A stretch of 64,000 bases of DNA, taken from the NCBI GenBank assembly GCA_050288705.1, contig JBNKEI010000191.1, positions 1 to 64,000 of the forward strand, in the 5' to 3' direction. The position numbers were made by a program, and so were the translations under genes. The notes beneath the pieces were generated by a model. The model was given only the letters and a program-made list of their open reading frames with translations, ran no database searches and was not told where the DNA came from. The stretch's first letter is position 1; each line of letters starts with the position of its first letter. This stretch comes from JBNKEI01 sp050288705. GTDB taxonomy: Bacteria > Myxococcota > Myxococcia > Myxococcales > UBA5297. Below are positions 8,792 through 16,997 of the stretch, one piece after another.

Positions 8792-9727
8792 ATGACTATC
8801 ATTCTTCCAAAAAGTTATCATGCGCGGCAGGCATTGGAGCGGTCACGGGTAGTATGTATGACTCCGGAAAATGCTGAGCGTCAAGACATTAGACCCCTGC
8901 GCATTGGAATTCTAAATGTTATGCCCAAGGCAGAAACATATGAATACAGTTTGCTTCAACCGTTAGGTAGATCGATTATTCAAATCGAGCCCTACTGGAT
9001 TCGTTTAGAAACCCACCGCTATTCCAGCAGTAATGAGGAGCATATTCGTAATCTGTATATGACATTTGAAGAAGCTGTCCGTAAACAGCCTTTAGATGGA
9101 TTAATTATTACTGGGGCGCCGGTGGAAGAAATTCCTTTTGAGGAAGTGCATTATTGGAGTGAACTTACTCAAATTCTTGCTTATGCGCGCCGCAATGTGG
9201 CCTCTACTTTAGGCATTTGTTGGGGAGGCTTGGCATTGGCAAAAGTTCTAGGAATTGAAAAGGCTCCATTCGAAAAGAAGCTTTTTGGGGTATTTAAAAA
9301 TCGAAGCTTAGAAAGAGAGCACCGCATAACTGGCGATACTGATGACGTGTTTTGGTGTCCTCAAAGCCGCTATGCGGGAATTCCTGATTCGTCGTTGGAA
9401 AAAGCTCAAGAAAATGGAATGGTGCGATTACTCGCCCACGCTCCAGAAACCGGCTACACCATTGTTGAAAGTACCGATCAGCGCTTGCTTATGCATTTAG
9501 GGCATCCAGAATACGAGCCAGAGCGGCTGGTTTTTGAATACCTGAGAGATCGGGAATCGGGTCGTGCCGATGTGCAAGCGCCACTCAATATTGACTTGGA
9601 AACACCAATCAATACCTGGCGATCGCACCGCAACGAGTTTTTTTCCCAGTGGATCAAATTTGTTTATGAAACCACTAGCTTTGCGCCGGATCGGGCAGCA
9701 TTTATCTTAAACCAGAGAATATCGTGA
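8792..9727 (+). CDS. metA: Homoserine O-acyltransferase (MetA family, probably acetyl-CoA-using)
   Basis: Acylates homoserine in the first step of methionine synthesis. The 311-residue protein is full length. The catalytic Cys (about 143) lies in LGICWGGLAL, and His and Glu lie in LGHPEYEPE. In this family the residue equivalent to position 111 separates acetyl-CoA users (Glu) from succinyl-CoA users (Gly). Here TGAPVEEIPF places Glu at that site (residue 112 with the one-residue N-terminal offset), predicting homoserine O-acetyltransferase activity. It stands 73 bases after lolA, with its own upstream gap, and 15 bases before a nitroreductase gene. No SAM riboswitch is recognisable in the short leader. 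Confidence 0.92.
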   Translation: MTIILPKSYHARQALERSRVVCMTPENAERQDIRPLRIGILNVMPKAETYEYSLLQPLGRSIIQIEPYWIRLETHRYSSSNEEHIRNLYMTFEEAVRKQPLDGLIITGAPVEEIPFEEVHYWSELTQILAYARRNVASTLGICWGGLALAKVLGIEKAPFEKKLFGVFKNRSLEREHRITGDTDDVFWCPQSRYAGIPDSSLEKAQENGMVRLLAHAPETGYTIVESTDQRLLMHLGHPEYEPERLVFEYLRDRESGRADVQAPLNIDLETPINTWRSHRNEFFSQWIKFVYETTSFAPDRAAFILNQRIS

Positions 9728-9742
9728 ACAGGGGAAAATGGC

Positions 9743-10243
9743 ATGGACGCACTAGAAGTAATTTTTCAACGATCAAGTGCTAGAAAATTTGAAAGCAAGC
9801 CTATTGCCAGAGAAATATTGGAAAAATTGGTCGATGCCGGCCGACTGGCCCCCTCAGCTCGCAATGTGCAGCCATGGGAATTTGTGGTCGTTACTAGCCA
9901 AGAAACAATTCGCCAATTGGCGCAAATGGGAGAAAATGCTCGTTTACTAGAAAAAGCCGCGGCCTGTATTGCCGTTTTTTGTAAAGACACTAAGTACTAT
10001 TTAGAAGACGGTTGCGCTGCCACTGAAAATATTTTGCTGGCCGCCACTTCTCTCGGTATTGGGTCATGTTGGGTGGCGGGAGACAAAAAAGAGTATTGTG
10101 AGAACGTTTCTCTTCTTCTGGGCGTTCCCTCAGCAATTAAACTAGTTTCATTGCTAGCATTTGGGTATCCCCAAAAAAGTGATTATCGGGCGGCCAAGAG
10201 ACCGTTGTCGGAGGTCATTCACTGGGAAAAATTTTCTTCCTAA
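9743..10243 (+). CDS. Nitroreductase family protein
   Basis: FMN-dependent NAD(P)H oxidoreductase of 166 residues in the nitroreductase fold. The N-terminal FMN-binding signature is clear: RSSARKFESKPI followed by LAPSARNVQPWEFVVV. The C-terminal half has the usual AATSLGIGSCWVAG helix and AFGYPQ before a short tail. The gene sits 15 bases after metA with the start preceded by CAGGGG, so it is probably on the same transcript. The physiological substrate (quinone, flavin, nitro compound or a biosynthetic dehalogenation-like step) cannot be inferred. Confidence 0.85.
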   Translation: MDALEVIFQRSSARKFESKPIAREILEKLVDAGRLAPSARNVQPWEFVVVTSQETIRQLAQMGENARLLEKAAACIAVFCKDTKYYLEDGCAATENILLAATSLGIGSCWVAGDKKEYCENVSLLLGVPSAIKLVSLLAFGYPQKSDYRAAKRPLSEVIHWEKFSS

Positions 10244-10395
10244 AATTTTCTTCCTAGATGGGGGGGCAAGTAGGTTATAGTAGTTTAATGATAAACAAAT
10301 CAGCAAAGCGGCGCTGTGGCGCTAATTATGCATTCATCATGATTGCAAAAGCTAGGGCATATTCTTCGATGGCGCATTCAAATTATACTGAAGGA

Positions 10396-11235
10396 ATGAT
10401 GCGGTTCTTGAAGCTAGCATGTCTTTTGGTAGCAGTGTTCGGCTTTTCTTGTGGTGGCAATGACCCCACCGAATCAGATATTGACCCTGTTGATAATTCT
10501 TCGACTGATGCTACGACTGGTACTGGCACAACTGGTACTGGCACAACAGGTACTGGCGCAACTGGCTCCCACGATACATCACTTAAACCAACTCTTTATG
10601 GCCAACCATACCAAGGCGGTCAGTTTCATCTCGGCCCAGTCAATTACTCTGAAACTAGCTTCCATAATGCTTGTGCTTCCGAAAAAAAATACCACTCGCG
10701 CGTACAGCAAGTAGAAGGTAATTTGCTCGTCGGTCTATGGAACGGAATACCGCAGGTATCCAATTATTGCGATGCTTGCATCTATGTAACTAGCAATAAG
10801 GGTAAATCGGCACTGCTGCGAGTGGTAACCTATGGTCCCACAACTCGCAATAGTATCGATTTAAGCCCCGAAGCGTACAAAATTCTCAATTCTGGTGAGT
10901 ACCCGCGCTCCATGACTTGGCAATTCGCTAAATGTCCGAATTCTGGGCCAATTATCTACGAATTCCAGACCAAGTCGAGCGAGTGGTGGACAAGCTTTTG
11001 GGTGCGTAATGCGCGCGTGCCCATTGCCAAAGTAGAAGTGAAAAGCAAAAACTACCCAAACTGGACTACATTAAACAGAGCCAGCGATGGATCGCTAAGT
11101 CGGCGAGGTTTTGGAAAAGGTTCGTTCTCTATTCGAACAACTGGTATTGATGGCCAAAAAGTGGTGGATACGTTTGCGTGGCCCAGCTCTGGAGTTGGCG
11201 GAGTTTTGTTGACTGGTAAAACTAACTTTAATTAG
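10396..11235 (+). CDS. Putative lipoprotein of unknown function with Thr/Gly linker
   Basis: Unrecognised exported protein of about 279 residues. From ATG 10396 (or the next codon, 10399) it begins with a lipoprotein-type signal, charged then hydrophobic (LACLLVAVFGFSC), whose Cys would be lipidated. The lipobox GFSC is imperfect. An acidic stretch and a Thr/Gly linker follow, encoded by 15-base tandem repeats, which would hold the domain away from the membrane. The globular part has several Cys, for example NACASEKK, NYCDACIYV and FAKCP, suggesting disulfides and an oxidising location. An upstream in-frame start (10258) would bury the signal and is rejected. The neighbour downstream is also a lipoprotein. 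Confidence 0.7.
   Translation: MMRFLKLACLLVAVFGFSCGGNDPTESDIDPVDNSSTDATTGTGTTGTGTTGTGATGSHDTSLKPTLYGQPYQGGQFHLGPVNYSETSFHNACASEKKYHSRVQQVEGNLLVGLWNGIPQVSNYCDACIYVTSNKGKSALLRVVTYGPTTRNSIDLSPEAYKILNSGEYPRSMTWQFAKCPNSGPIIYEFQTKSSEWWTSFWVRNARVPIAKVEVKSKNYPNWTTLNRASDGSLSRRGFGKGSFSIRTTGIDGQKVVDTFAWPSSGVGGVLLTGKTNFN
10516..10566 (+). repeat. 15-base in-frame tandem repeat encoding a Thr/Gly linker
   Basis: Just over three copies of the unit ACTGGTACTGGCACA (10516-10530, 10531-10545, 10546-10560 with two changes, then the start of another). Each unit encodes TGTGT or a close variant. Being a multiple of three, copy-number changes would alter only linker length, which could vary between strains. Confidence 0.85.
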
Positions 11236-11288
11236 CCTGAATTCCAATTGTTGCCTTGTTTGTTGTAAACCCATTTTGGGGAAAAGGC

Positions 11289-12629
11289 ATGAAAGGAAGA
11301 GAAACTGTTTGTTTTCTAAAAAGGCTGGTGCCAATTGCGGCAAGTCTGGCAATTGGCGGGAGTTTTGCTGCATGCTTCGTTGTTGATAAAACGTTTGTTC
11401 CAGTTAGTAGTGTGACGCTGGATCATTCAATATTGGAATTTAGGGTTGGGGATTCGGCTATTAAGCTGGTGGCAACAGTACTGCCTTCTAATGCCACTAA
11501 CACCAAGGTAACCTGGTCATCGAGCAACCCCCAGGTGGTATCAGTCGATGAGCTGGGAATGATTTCGCCTTTAGTGCCCGGCATAGCGACCATTACCGTG
11601 ATTACCGAAGACGGCACGAAGACTGCGGTTTGCGCAGTTACTGTATATGCAGTTTCAACTGCAATCAGCCTCACTCTCGATAAGAGCACGCTTGATCTGT
11701 TAGTTGGTAGTAGTGCAGTAATGCTGGTGGCGACAGTTAGGCCGGCAAATACCAAACTGATTTGGTTATCAAGTAACGAATCAGTGGTTGTGGTAGATCA
11801 ATTAGGTAATGTAACCCCGGTATCTATCGGTTACGCTCAAATTATTGTGAAGACTGCTGATGGCGCGAGTATTGCTAGGTGTTTTGTTACGGTTGGGCCT
11901 ATAGAGGCTACCGGGGTAGTGTTGGATTTTGAGAAAATCGATCTCACAGTCGGTGGTTTTTCAGCCAAGTTAACCGCGACTTTGAAGCCGGTAAGTGCTG
12001 ATAATCAAATGGTGCGGTGGGTTTCCAGCAACGAAGCAGTGGCCAAGGTAAGCAGTGGCGGCATTGTGACCGCTCTAGGAGCAGGTACCGCCGTTATCGC
12101 TGCGATCGCTGAGGAAAGTCGTGCTACCTGTGAAGTCACTGTTCATTCCGATGAAGTGGTCTCCGGAAACACTTATCTTGTAGCGGAAGTCCGAAGTGGC
12201 CGTTGTATCGAGATTGAGCCCAACGAGGATAGTGTTCAGCTATGGGAGTGCAATTCCGAGCTTAGACAGCGGTTTCGTTTTGAAGCCAATGATGATGGCT
12301 ATTTTTCCCTGGTCAATGTTGACAGTAACAGGTGTGTCGACGTTGAATGGGCGACAAAAGATGATGGAGCCAAAATTATTCAGTATCCGTGTACAGGAGA
12401 TGAGAATCAGCAGTGGCAAGTTGAAAAACTCGGTAAAGGTGTAGTGCGGCTGCTGGCGAGGCATAGTGGAAAAGTAATGGATACTTGGCAAGGAACTGAA
12501 AACGGAACGAACGTTTGGCAGTGGACCAAGGACGACGATGATGACCAGAAGTTTCACTTAAATTGGGTTGATGAGAATTCGTTAAACAATGGATGGTATT
12601 TCCTCTCCACCAACCTTACCCAGTCTTAA
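11289..12629 (+). CDS. Lipoprotein with three Ig-like (BIG2) domains and a ricin-type lectin domain
   Basis: Predicted surface lipoprotein of 446 residues. The ATG at 11289, preceded by GAAAAGG, gives a signal peptide ending at the lipobox SFAAC. Three bacterial Ig-like group 2 domains follow, each with the pattern LTVGxSxxKLxATxxP...VxWxSSNxxVxxVxxxGxVTxxxxGxAxIxA. The last about 155 residues look like a ricin B (beta-trefoil) carbohydrate-binding domain: RSGRCIEIE, NSELRQRFRF, SNRCVDVE, DENQQWQV and KVMDTWQG. This combination suggests binding of glycans on other cells or the envelope. It follows a second lipoprotein gene by about 50 bases. No catalytic domain is seen. Confidence 0.82.
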   Translation: MKGRETVCFLKRLVPIAASLAIGGSFAACFVVDKTFVPVSSVTLDHSILEFRVGDSAIKLVATVLPSNATNTKVTWSSSNPQVVSVDELGMISPLVPGIATITVITEDGTKTAVCAVTVYAVSTAISLTLDKSTLDLLVGSSAVMLVATVRPANTKLIWLSSNESVVVVDQLGNVTPVSIGYAQIIVKTADGASIARCFVTVGPIEATGVVLDFEKIDLTVGGFSAKLTATLKPVSADNQMVRWVSSNEAVAKVSSGGIVTALGAGTAVIAAIAEESRATCEVTVHSDEVVSGNTYLVAEVRSGRCIEIEPNEDSVQLWECNSELRQRFRFEANDDGYFSLVNVDSNRCVDVEWATKDDGAKIIQYPCTGDENQQWQVEKLGKGVVRLLARHSGKVMDTWQGTENGTNVWQWTKDDDDDQKFHLNWVDENSLNNGWYFLSTNLTQS

Positions 12630-12888
12630 TGCGTGTTCTGAACGAATGATTACCGGAATTGCGCGTTGCAACAGGGCTTTCGCGCGAAGAGTAGTGGGCA
12701 TGGGTGCAACCCGTAATAGAGCAGAATTTGCAATTCGTCGGGCAAAAACGCGTTCTAAGATTAGAAGCTAATTGTCATTAAGTGACCCGCGCAACATTCT
12801 CTCAAATTTGAACTTCGTCTAGTAAAATCATCTGTTCGCTATTTCACCAGCGCCAGTAGATTTCAGTTTAGGCCGGGGAGGATGTCAA

Positions 12889-14199
12889 CTATCGAATTAC
12901 CTCGACCCCCATAAAAGGACGTAGCACTTCGGGTACCAATACCGAGCCATCTTTTTGTTGATAGTTTTCCAGAATGGCTACCAATGTTCTTCCTACCGCT
13001 AGCCCGCTACCATTGAGAGTATGCACGAATTGAGGCTTTTCCTTGGGGGAAGGGCGAAAGCGAATTTGAGCACGGCGAGCTTGAAAATCGTGATAGTTGG
13101 AGCAGCTAGAAATTTCCCGGAAAGTGTTTTGGCCCGGTAGCCAAACTTCGATATCAAAACATTGAGCAGCACCAAAACCCAGGTCTCCTGCGCAAAGTGA
13201 CATTACTCGGTAATGAAGGCCTAGTAGACGAAGAATTTCTTCCGCGTCACTAACTAGAGATAAGTGTTCTTGCGCAGACTGTTCGGGTGTACAAAACTTG
13301 ACCAACTCGACTTTTTGAAATTGGTGCTGACGAATTAAACCACGGGTGTCTTTTCCGTAAGAACCAGCTTCTTTGCGATAGCAGGGAGAATATGCGCAGT
13401 ATTTAATAGGCAACGAATCAAAATCAATAATTTCATCACGATGAAGGTTAGTAACTGGCACTTCCGAGGTAGGAATAAGAAAAAGCTCGGTCTCGCCAAC
13501 CGTTTTGAAACTATCGTCTTCGAATTTTGGCAATTGGCCAGTACCGACCATCGATGTGCGATTAACCAAAGAAGGAGGAAGAATCTCGGTATAGCCACGA
13601 GAAGTATGGGTTTCCAACATAAAATTAACGAGCGCGCGTTCCAACTTGGCGCCCAAACCGCGATAAACAGCAAACCGAGAACCCGATATTTTGGAGGCTC
13701 GCTCAAAATCAAGAATACCTAAAGCCTCACCAATATCCCAGTGAGCTTTGGGAACAAAATCAAAAGAAGGAGGTGTTCCCGCGGTGCGGATATGTACGTT
13801 ATCTTCGCTGGATAGGCCACTAGGAACCGAGTCAGCGGGAATATTAGGAATGGTCAAAAGAATTGCTTCTAGCTGGTTTTCAAATTCTTTTAATTGATTT
13901 TCAAATTCGCGAGACTTTTCTTTTAACTCTTTAGAAATAGCTCGCAAAATATTTTTCTGCTCCTCGTTCAAAGGCTGAGAATAAGAGACACTCCTAACCG
14001 AGCGTGAAACTGGGTTTTTTCCAGGAGCAAGCAGCGCGTTTACGTTTGCTGCTTCAGTGCGTAAGGCATCGATTTCCACATTAAGTTGGCGACGCTCGGA
14101 AAAGAGGCGTTGAAATTCGCCTAATTCAATTTTGCCTCGTCGAGAAAGACGCTGGACAACGTCGTCAAAGTTTTGAGCAATATAGCGAAGATCGAGCAT
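12889..14199 (-). CDS. serS: Seryl-tRNA synthetase
   Basis: Charges tRNA-Ser with serine. The 436-residue protein has normal length, with the N-terminal coiled-coil tRNA-binding arm (about residues 30-110, Glu/Lys/Gln rich) and a class II core. Recognisable motifs are the tandem LIPTSEVPVTNLH, motif 2 CYRKEAGSYGKDTRGLIRQHQF and motif 3 region NGSGLAVGRTLVAILENYQ. The ATG at 14197-14199 is preceded on the minus strand by CGGAG. The next gene in the same direction upstream is the DHS-like gene; about 40 bases separate them. Confidence 0.97.
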   Translation of the reverse strand: MLDLRYIAQNFDDVVQRLSRRGKIELGEFQRLFSERRQLNVEIDALRTEAANVNALLAPGKNPVSRSVRSVSYSQPLNEEQKNILRAISKELKEKSREFENQLKEFENQLEAILLTIPNIPADSVPSGLSSEDNVHIRTAGTPPSFDFVPKAHWDIGEALGILDFERASKISGSRFAVYRGLGAKLERALVNFMLETHTSRGYTEILPPSLVNRTSMVGTGQLPKFEDDSFKTVGETELFLIPTSEVPVTNLHRDEIIDFDSLPIKYCAYSPCYRKEAGSYGKDTRGLIRQHQFQKVELVKFCTPEQSAQEHLSLVSDAEEILRLLGLHYRVMSLCAGDLGFGAAQCFDIEVWLPGQNTFREISSCSNYHDFQARRAQIRFRPSPKEKPQFVHTLNGSGLAVGRTLVAILENYQQKDGSVLVPEVLRPFMGVEVIR

Positions 14200-14240
14200 G
14201 ATTTTTCTCCGGAAACGATACAGCCAAAGGTTTAGCAGTT

Positions 14241-15257
14241 TTAGTATTGGTCAAAAAGAGCCTTAGCAGCAGTAGGGTTTTGTTTACATTCTAATAGTGC
14301 AGAAAGCATAAGCGGGGCCACAATGGTAGCGTCAGATTCAATGACAAACATTGGAGTATTTTCAGTTAGCTTGTCCCAAGTAATTTTTTCATTAGGAGTG
14401 GCGCCTGAGTATGAGCCATAAGAAGTCGTAGAATCCGAGATTTGACAAAAATAAGCCCAGGGAGCTACTGATTGACCTAAATCGTACTTAATAGAAGGGA
14501 CTACACAAATAGGAAAATCACCCGCGATTCCCCCACCGATTTGAAAAAAGCCAACCCCCGAGCCCTGGGAAAGCTCGCGATATTGATCATAAAATTCCGC
14601 CATATATTCAATTCCCGACTTAACTATTAATGCCTTACACTCGCCGGATTTTACGTGAGAGGCGAAAATGTTACCAAAAGTTGAATCTTCGTAACCCGGT
14701 ACTACTACCGGAAGGTTGGCTTTGGCGGCAGCTAACAGCCAGCAGCTTTCAGGATCGCCCTGAAAGAGGCTAGGATCAAGTGATTGGATAAGCTGGTAGA
14801 AATATTGGTGCCAGAATTTTCGCGATTGAGAAGCAGAAGCCTCTTTCCACATTGGCACCAAATACTTTTCTACTGCCCGGAAAGCCTCTTCTTCGGGAAT
14901 GCTAGTATCAGTAACCCGCCGCATGCCATCGTTGAGAATGCGAGTGTCTTCAGCCTTGGACAAGTAGCGATATTCAGGAAAATCTTTGTAGTGATGATGG
15001 GCAACTAGGCGAAAAAGCGATTCTTCCAAATTAGCGCCAGTGACCGAAAGGCCGTGTATCAAGCCTGCGCGTATAGCTGGGGCTAAAGTAATACCTAACT
15101 GGGCCGAGGACATGGCGCCAGCAACTGCCCAGAACATTTTGCCGCCATTTTCTAAGTGACGCCAGTAGGCCAGGAGAGCATCGCGAGTAGAGCGTGCGTT
15201 AAAATTTTTATAGTTTTTGAAGATGAAATTGGTTACGGGAAGGGAAGGGGAAGTCAT
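14241..15257 (-). CDS. Deoxyhypusine synthase-like protein (putative homospermidine synthase)
   Basis: NAD-dependent aminobutyl transferase fold of 338 residues. Eukaryotic and archaeal homologues modify eIF5A/aIF5A. Bacteria lack that target, and several bacterial homologues instead make homospermidine or related polyamines. Visible family strings are GAMSSAQLGITLAPAIRAG, SVTGANLEESLF, VVPGYEDSTFGNI, FFQIGGGIAGDF and GATPNEKITWDK, the last containing the Lys that forms the enzyme-substrate imine. It lies upstream of serS on the minus strand and is probably co-transcribed. Function as a polyamine enzyme is family-based inference; no other polyamine gene is adjacent. Confidence 0.82.
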   Translation of the reverse strand: MTSPSLPVTNFIFKNYKNFNARSTRDALLAYWRHLENGGKMFWAVAGAMSSAQLGITLAPAIRAGLIHGLSVTGANLEESLFRLVAHHHYKDFPEYRYLSKAEDTRILNDGMRRVTDTSIPEEEAFRAVEKYLVPMWKEASASQSRKFWHQYFYQLIQSLDPSLFQGDPESCWLLAAAKANLPVVVPGYEDSTFGNIFASHVKSGECKALIVKSGIEYMAEFYDQYRELSQGSGVGFFQIGGGIAGDFPICVVPSIKYDLGQSVAPWAYFCQISDSTTSYGSYSGATPNEKITWDKLTENTPMFVIESDATIVAPLMLSALLECKQNPTAAKALFDQY

Positions 15258-15377
15258 CGATGGCCTTTTCTAAAGCGGGTAGTTGAACGACAGAGAGCAA
15301 GTGGTAAAGTCTATACCGTCTTAGGCAAGAAAAATCAGCACAAAACTATATGAGGCTCTCGTCTACCATCATGAATG

Positions 15378-16907
15378 TCAGGATTGAGTAACCCGCACGG
15401 TAGTTTTCATTTTCTTCCCCGTAGACGGGTCGCAAGCACTCATAGTTAAAATGCCTTCTACGCTTACATCAAAAGTGATTTCTACTTGAACCTGGCCAGC
15501 ATGATCAGGCCGAATACCTGAAAAGGTAAAATTCCCCAGCAGTTCATTGTCTTTTACCTGAGCATAGTCGCCTTGATAAATTCGCATGGCCAAAGCTTCC
15601 TGCCCATCCTGGCTAGTAGTGGCGACAAGTTGTTTAGCATTTGGAATGGGGGCGTTTCTCGGAAAAACCACATGAAACTTGCCGCCTGCTTTTTCCAAAC
15701 CAATAGCCATAGGAATAACATCTAATAATTGTAATTTCAAATTACTATCATCTTCCAATGAATGGGCATATAAAGCTGCACCAATGGCCACTGCCTCGTC
15801 GGGATTAACTCCTTTAGAAGGTGGTTTGCCAAACATTTCGGTAATTTTTTGTTGCACTAAAGGCATGCGGGTTTGTCCACCTACTAGCATTACTTCTTGT
15901 ATATCTTGATAATCAGTCCCTGCGTCGGCCATTACATTTTTCACAATACTCATAGTACGATTTATCAAATGACCGGTCAGCTTTTCCAATGTCGACCGAC
16001 TAAATGTCATATCGATATTTAGGGGCATCCCCTGAGAAGTCATGGTAATGAATGGAATATTAAAAGGTACTTGTTCTCGCGCCGAAAGATCGATTTTGGT
16101 TCTTTCTGCCAAATCTTTTATACGCTGCATTGCCACCGGGTCGGTACTAAGATCAACTCCGTGCTTGGCGCGAAAAGACTGTAATACATAACGAATCATT
16201 GCATTGTCAAAGTCAATTCCGCCAAGGAAAATATCCCCGCCGGTAGCTTTAACCTCAAAAACTCGATCGCGAATTTCAATAATAGATACATCGAAAGTTC
16301 CTCCTCCCAAATCATAAATTAGCACTGTTTCTTTTAAATTTTTCCCTATGCCGTAAGCTAAGGAAGCAGCAGTAGGCTCGTTAATAATACGAACTACTTC
16401 CAAATTTGTGAGTTTACCAGCATCTTTAACTGCCTGGCGCTGCCGGTCAGTAAAATAAGCTGGTACAGTAACTACTGCTCTATGGACTGGAATTTTTAAA
16501 TTATCAGAAGCAACCGTACGAATTTTATTTAGAATTCTGGCAGATACATCGACTGGCCGCATTGTCCGCTGAGCACAATTCAATTCTACTTCATTAGTTC
16601 TACCTCCATGCACCTTGTAGGCAACCACCTGTCGCATTGCGTTGACAATATTGTCTTTTGCGGCGCGCCCAATCAATCTTTTGGCAGCATAGATAGTATT
16701 GCGGGGATTGAGCTGCCATTGCCTCTTGGCTTCTAAACCAATTAGCTCGTTGCCCTTGTCATCTATGGCGAACACCGACGGAATCGTGTAGTCTCCCCCT
16801 TTATAGGGAATAAGTTTCACTTTGCCGTCGGGCTGCACAATCGCCGCACAGGAGTTGGTTGTTCCTAGGTCGATACCTATTATTGGACTTTTGGTCCCCA
16901 TACTCAT
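15378..16907 (-). CDS. Hsp70 (DnaK-like) chaperone lacking the C-terminal lid
   Basis: Hsp70-family ATPase of 509 residues, well short of canonical DnaK (about 640). The nucleotide-binding domain is intact: GIDLGTTNSCAAIV, VVTVPAYFTDRQRQAVKDAG, IINEPTAASLAYG, LIYDLGGGTFDVSI and VMLVGGQTRMPLVQ. The substrate-binding beta domain is present but divergent, and the sequence stops at its end (MKTTVRVTQS), so the helical lid and C-terminal tail are missing. It stands alone without dnaJ or grpE and is divergent from the PBP gene. It is better seen as a specialised Hsp70 paralogue than the housekeeping DnaK. Confidence 0.9.
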   Translation of the reverse strand: MSMGTKSPIIGIDLGTTNSCAAIVQPDGKVKLIPYKGGDYTIPSVFAIDDKGNELIGLEAKRQWQLNPRNTIYAAKRLIGRAAKDNIVNAMRQVVAYKVHGGRTNEVELNCAQRTMRPVDVSARILNKIRTVASDNLKIPVHRAVVTVPAYFTDRQRQAVKDAGKLTNLEVVRIINEPTAASLAYGIGKNLKETVLIYDLGGGTFDVSIIEIRDRVFEVKATGGDIFLGGIDFDNAMIRYVLQSFRAKHGVDLSTDPVAMQRIKDLAERTKIDLSAREQVPFNIPFITMTSQGMPLNIDMTFSRSTLEKLTGHLINRTMSIVKNVMADAGTDYQDIQEVMLVGGQTRMPLVQQKITEMFGKPPSKGVNPDEAVAIGAALYAHSLEDDSNLKLQLLDVIPMAIGLEKAGGKFHVVFPRNAPIPNAKQLVATTSQDGQEALAMRIYQGDYAQVKDNELLGNFTFSGIRPDHAGQVQVEITFDVSVEGILTMSACDPSTGKKMKTTVRVTQS

Positions 16908-16997
16908 TGAACTGTAACCTAAGGAGCTAGATCGCTTCTAGACCTAAGCCCTGGTCTTTTTCTGGACAGACTGCAACCTGTTCGTAGCATAGGCAAA

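Noticed and set aside
10258..10395. Upstream start for the Thr/Gly-linker lipoprotein
   Set aside because: It would place 46 residues before an obvious lipoprotein signal peptide.
12589..12771. 60-codon Arg-rich frame after the BIG2/ricin lipoprotein
   Set aside because: It overlaps the end of the lipoprotein gene, has no ribosome site and no recognisable sequence.
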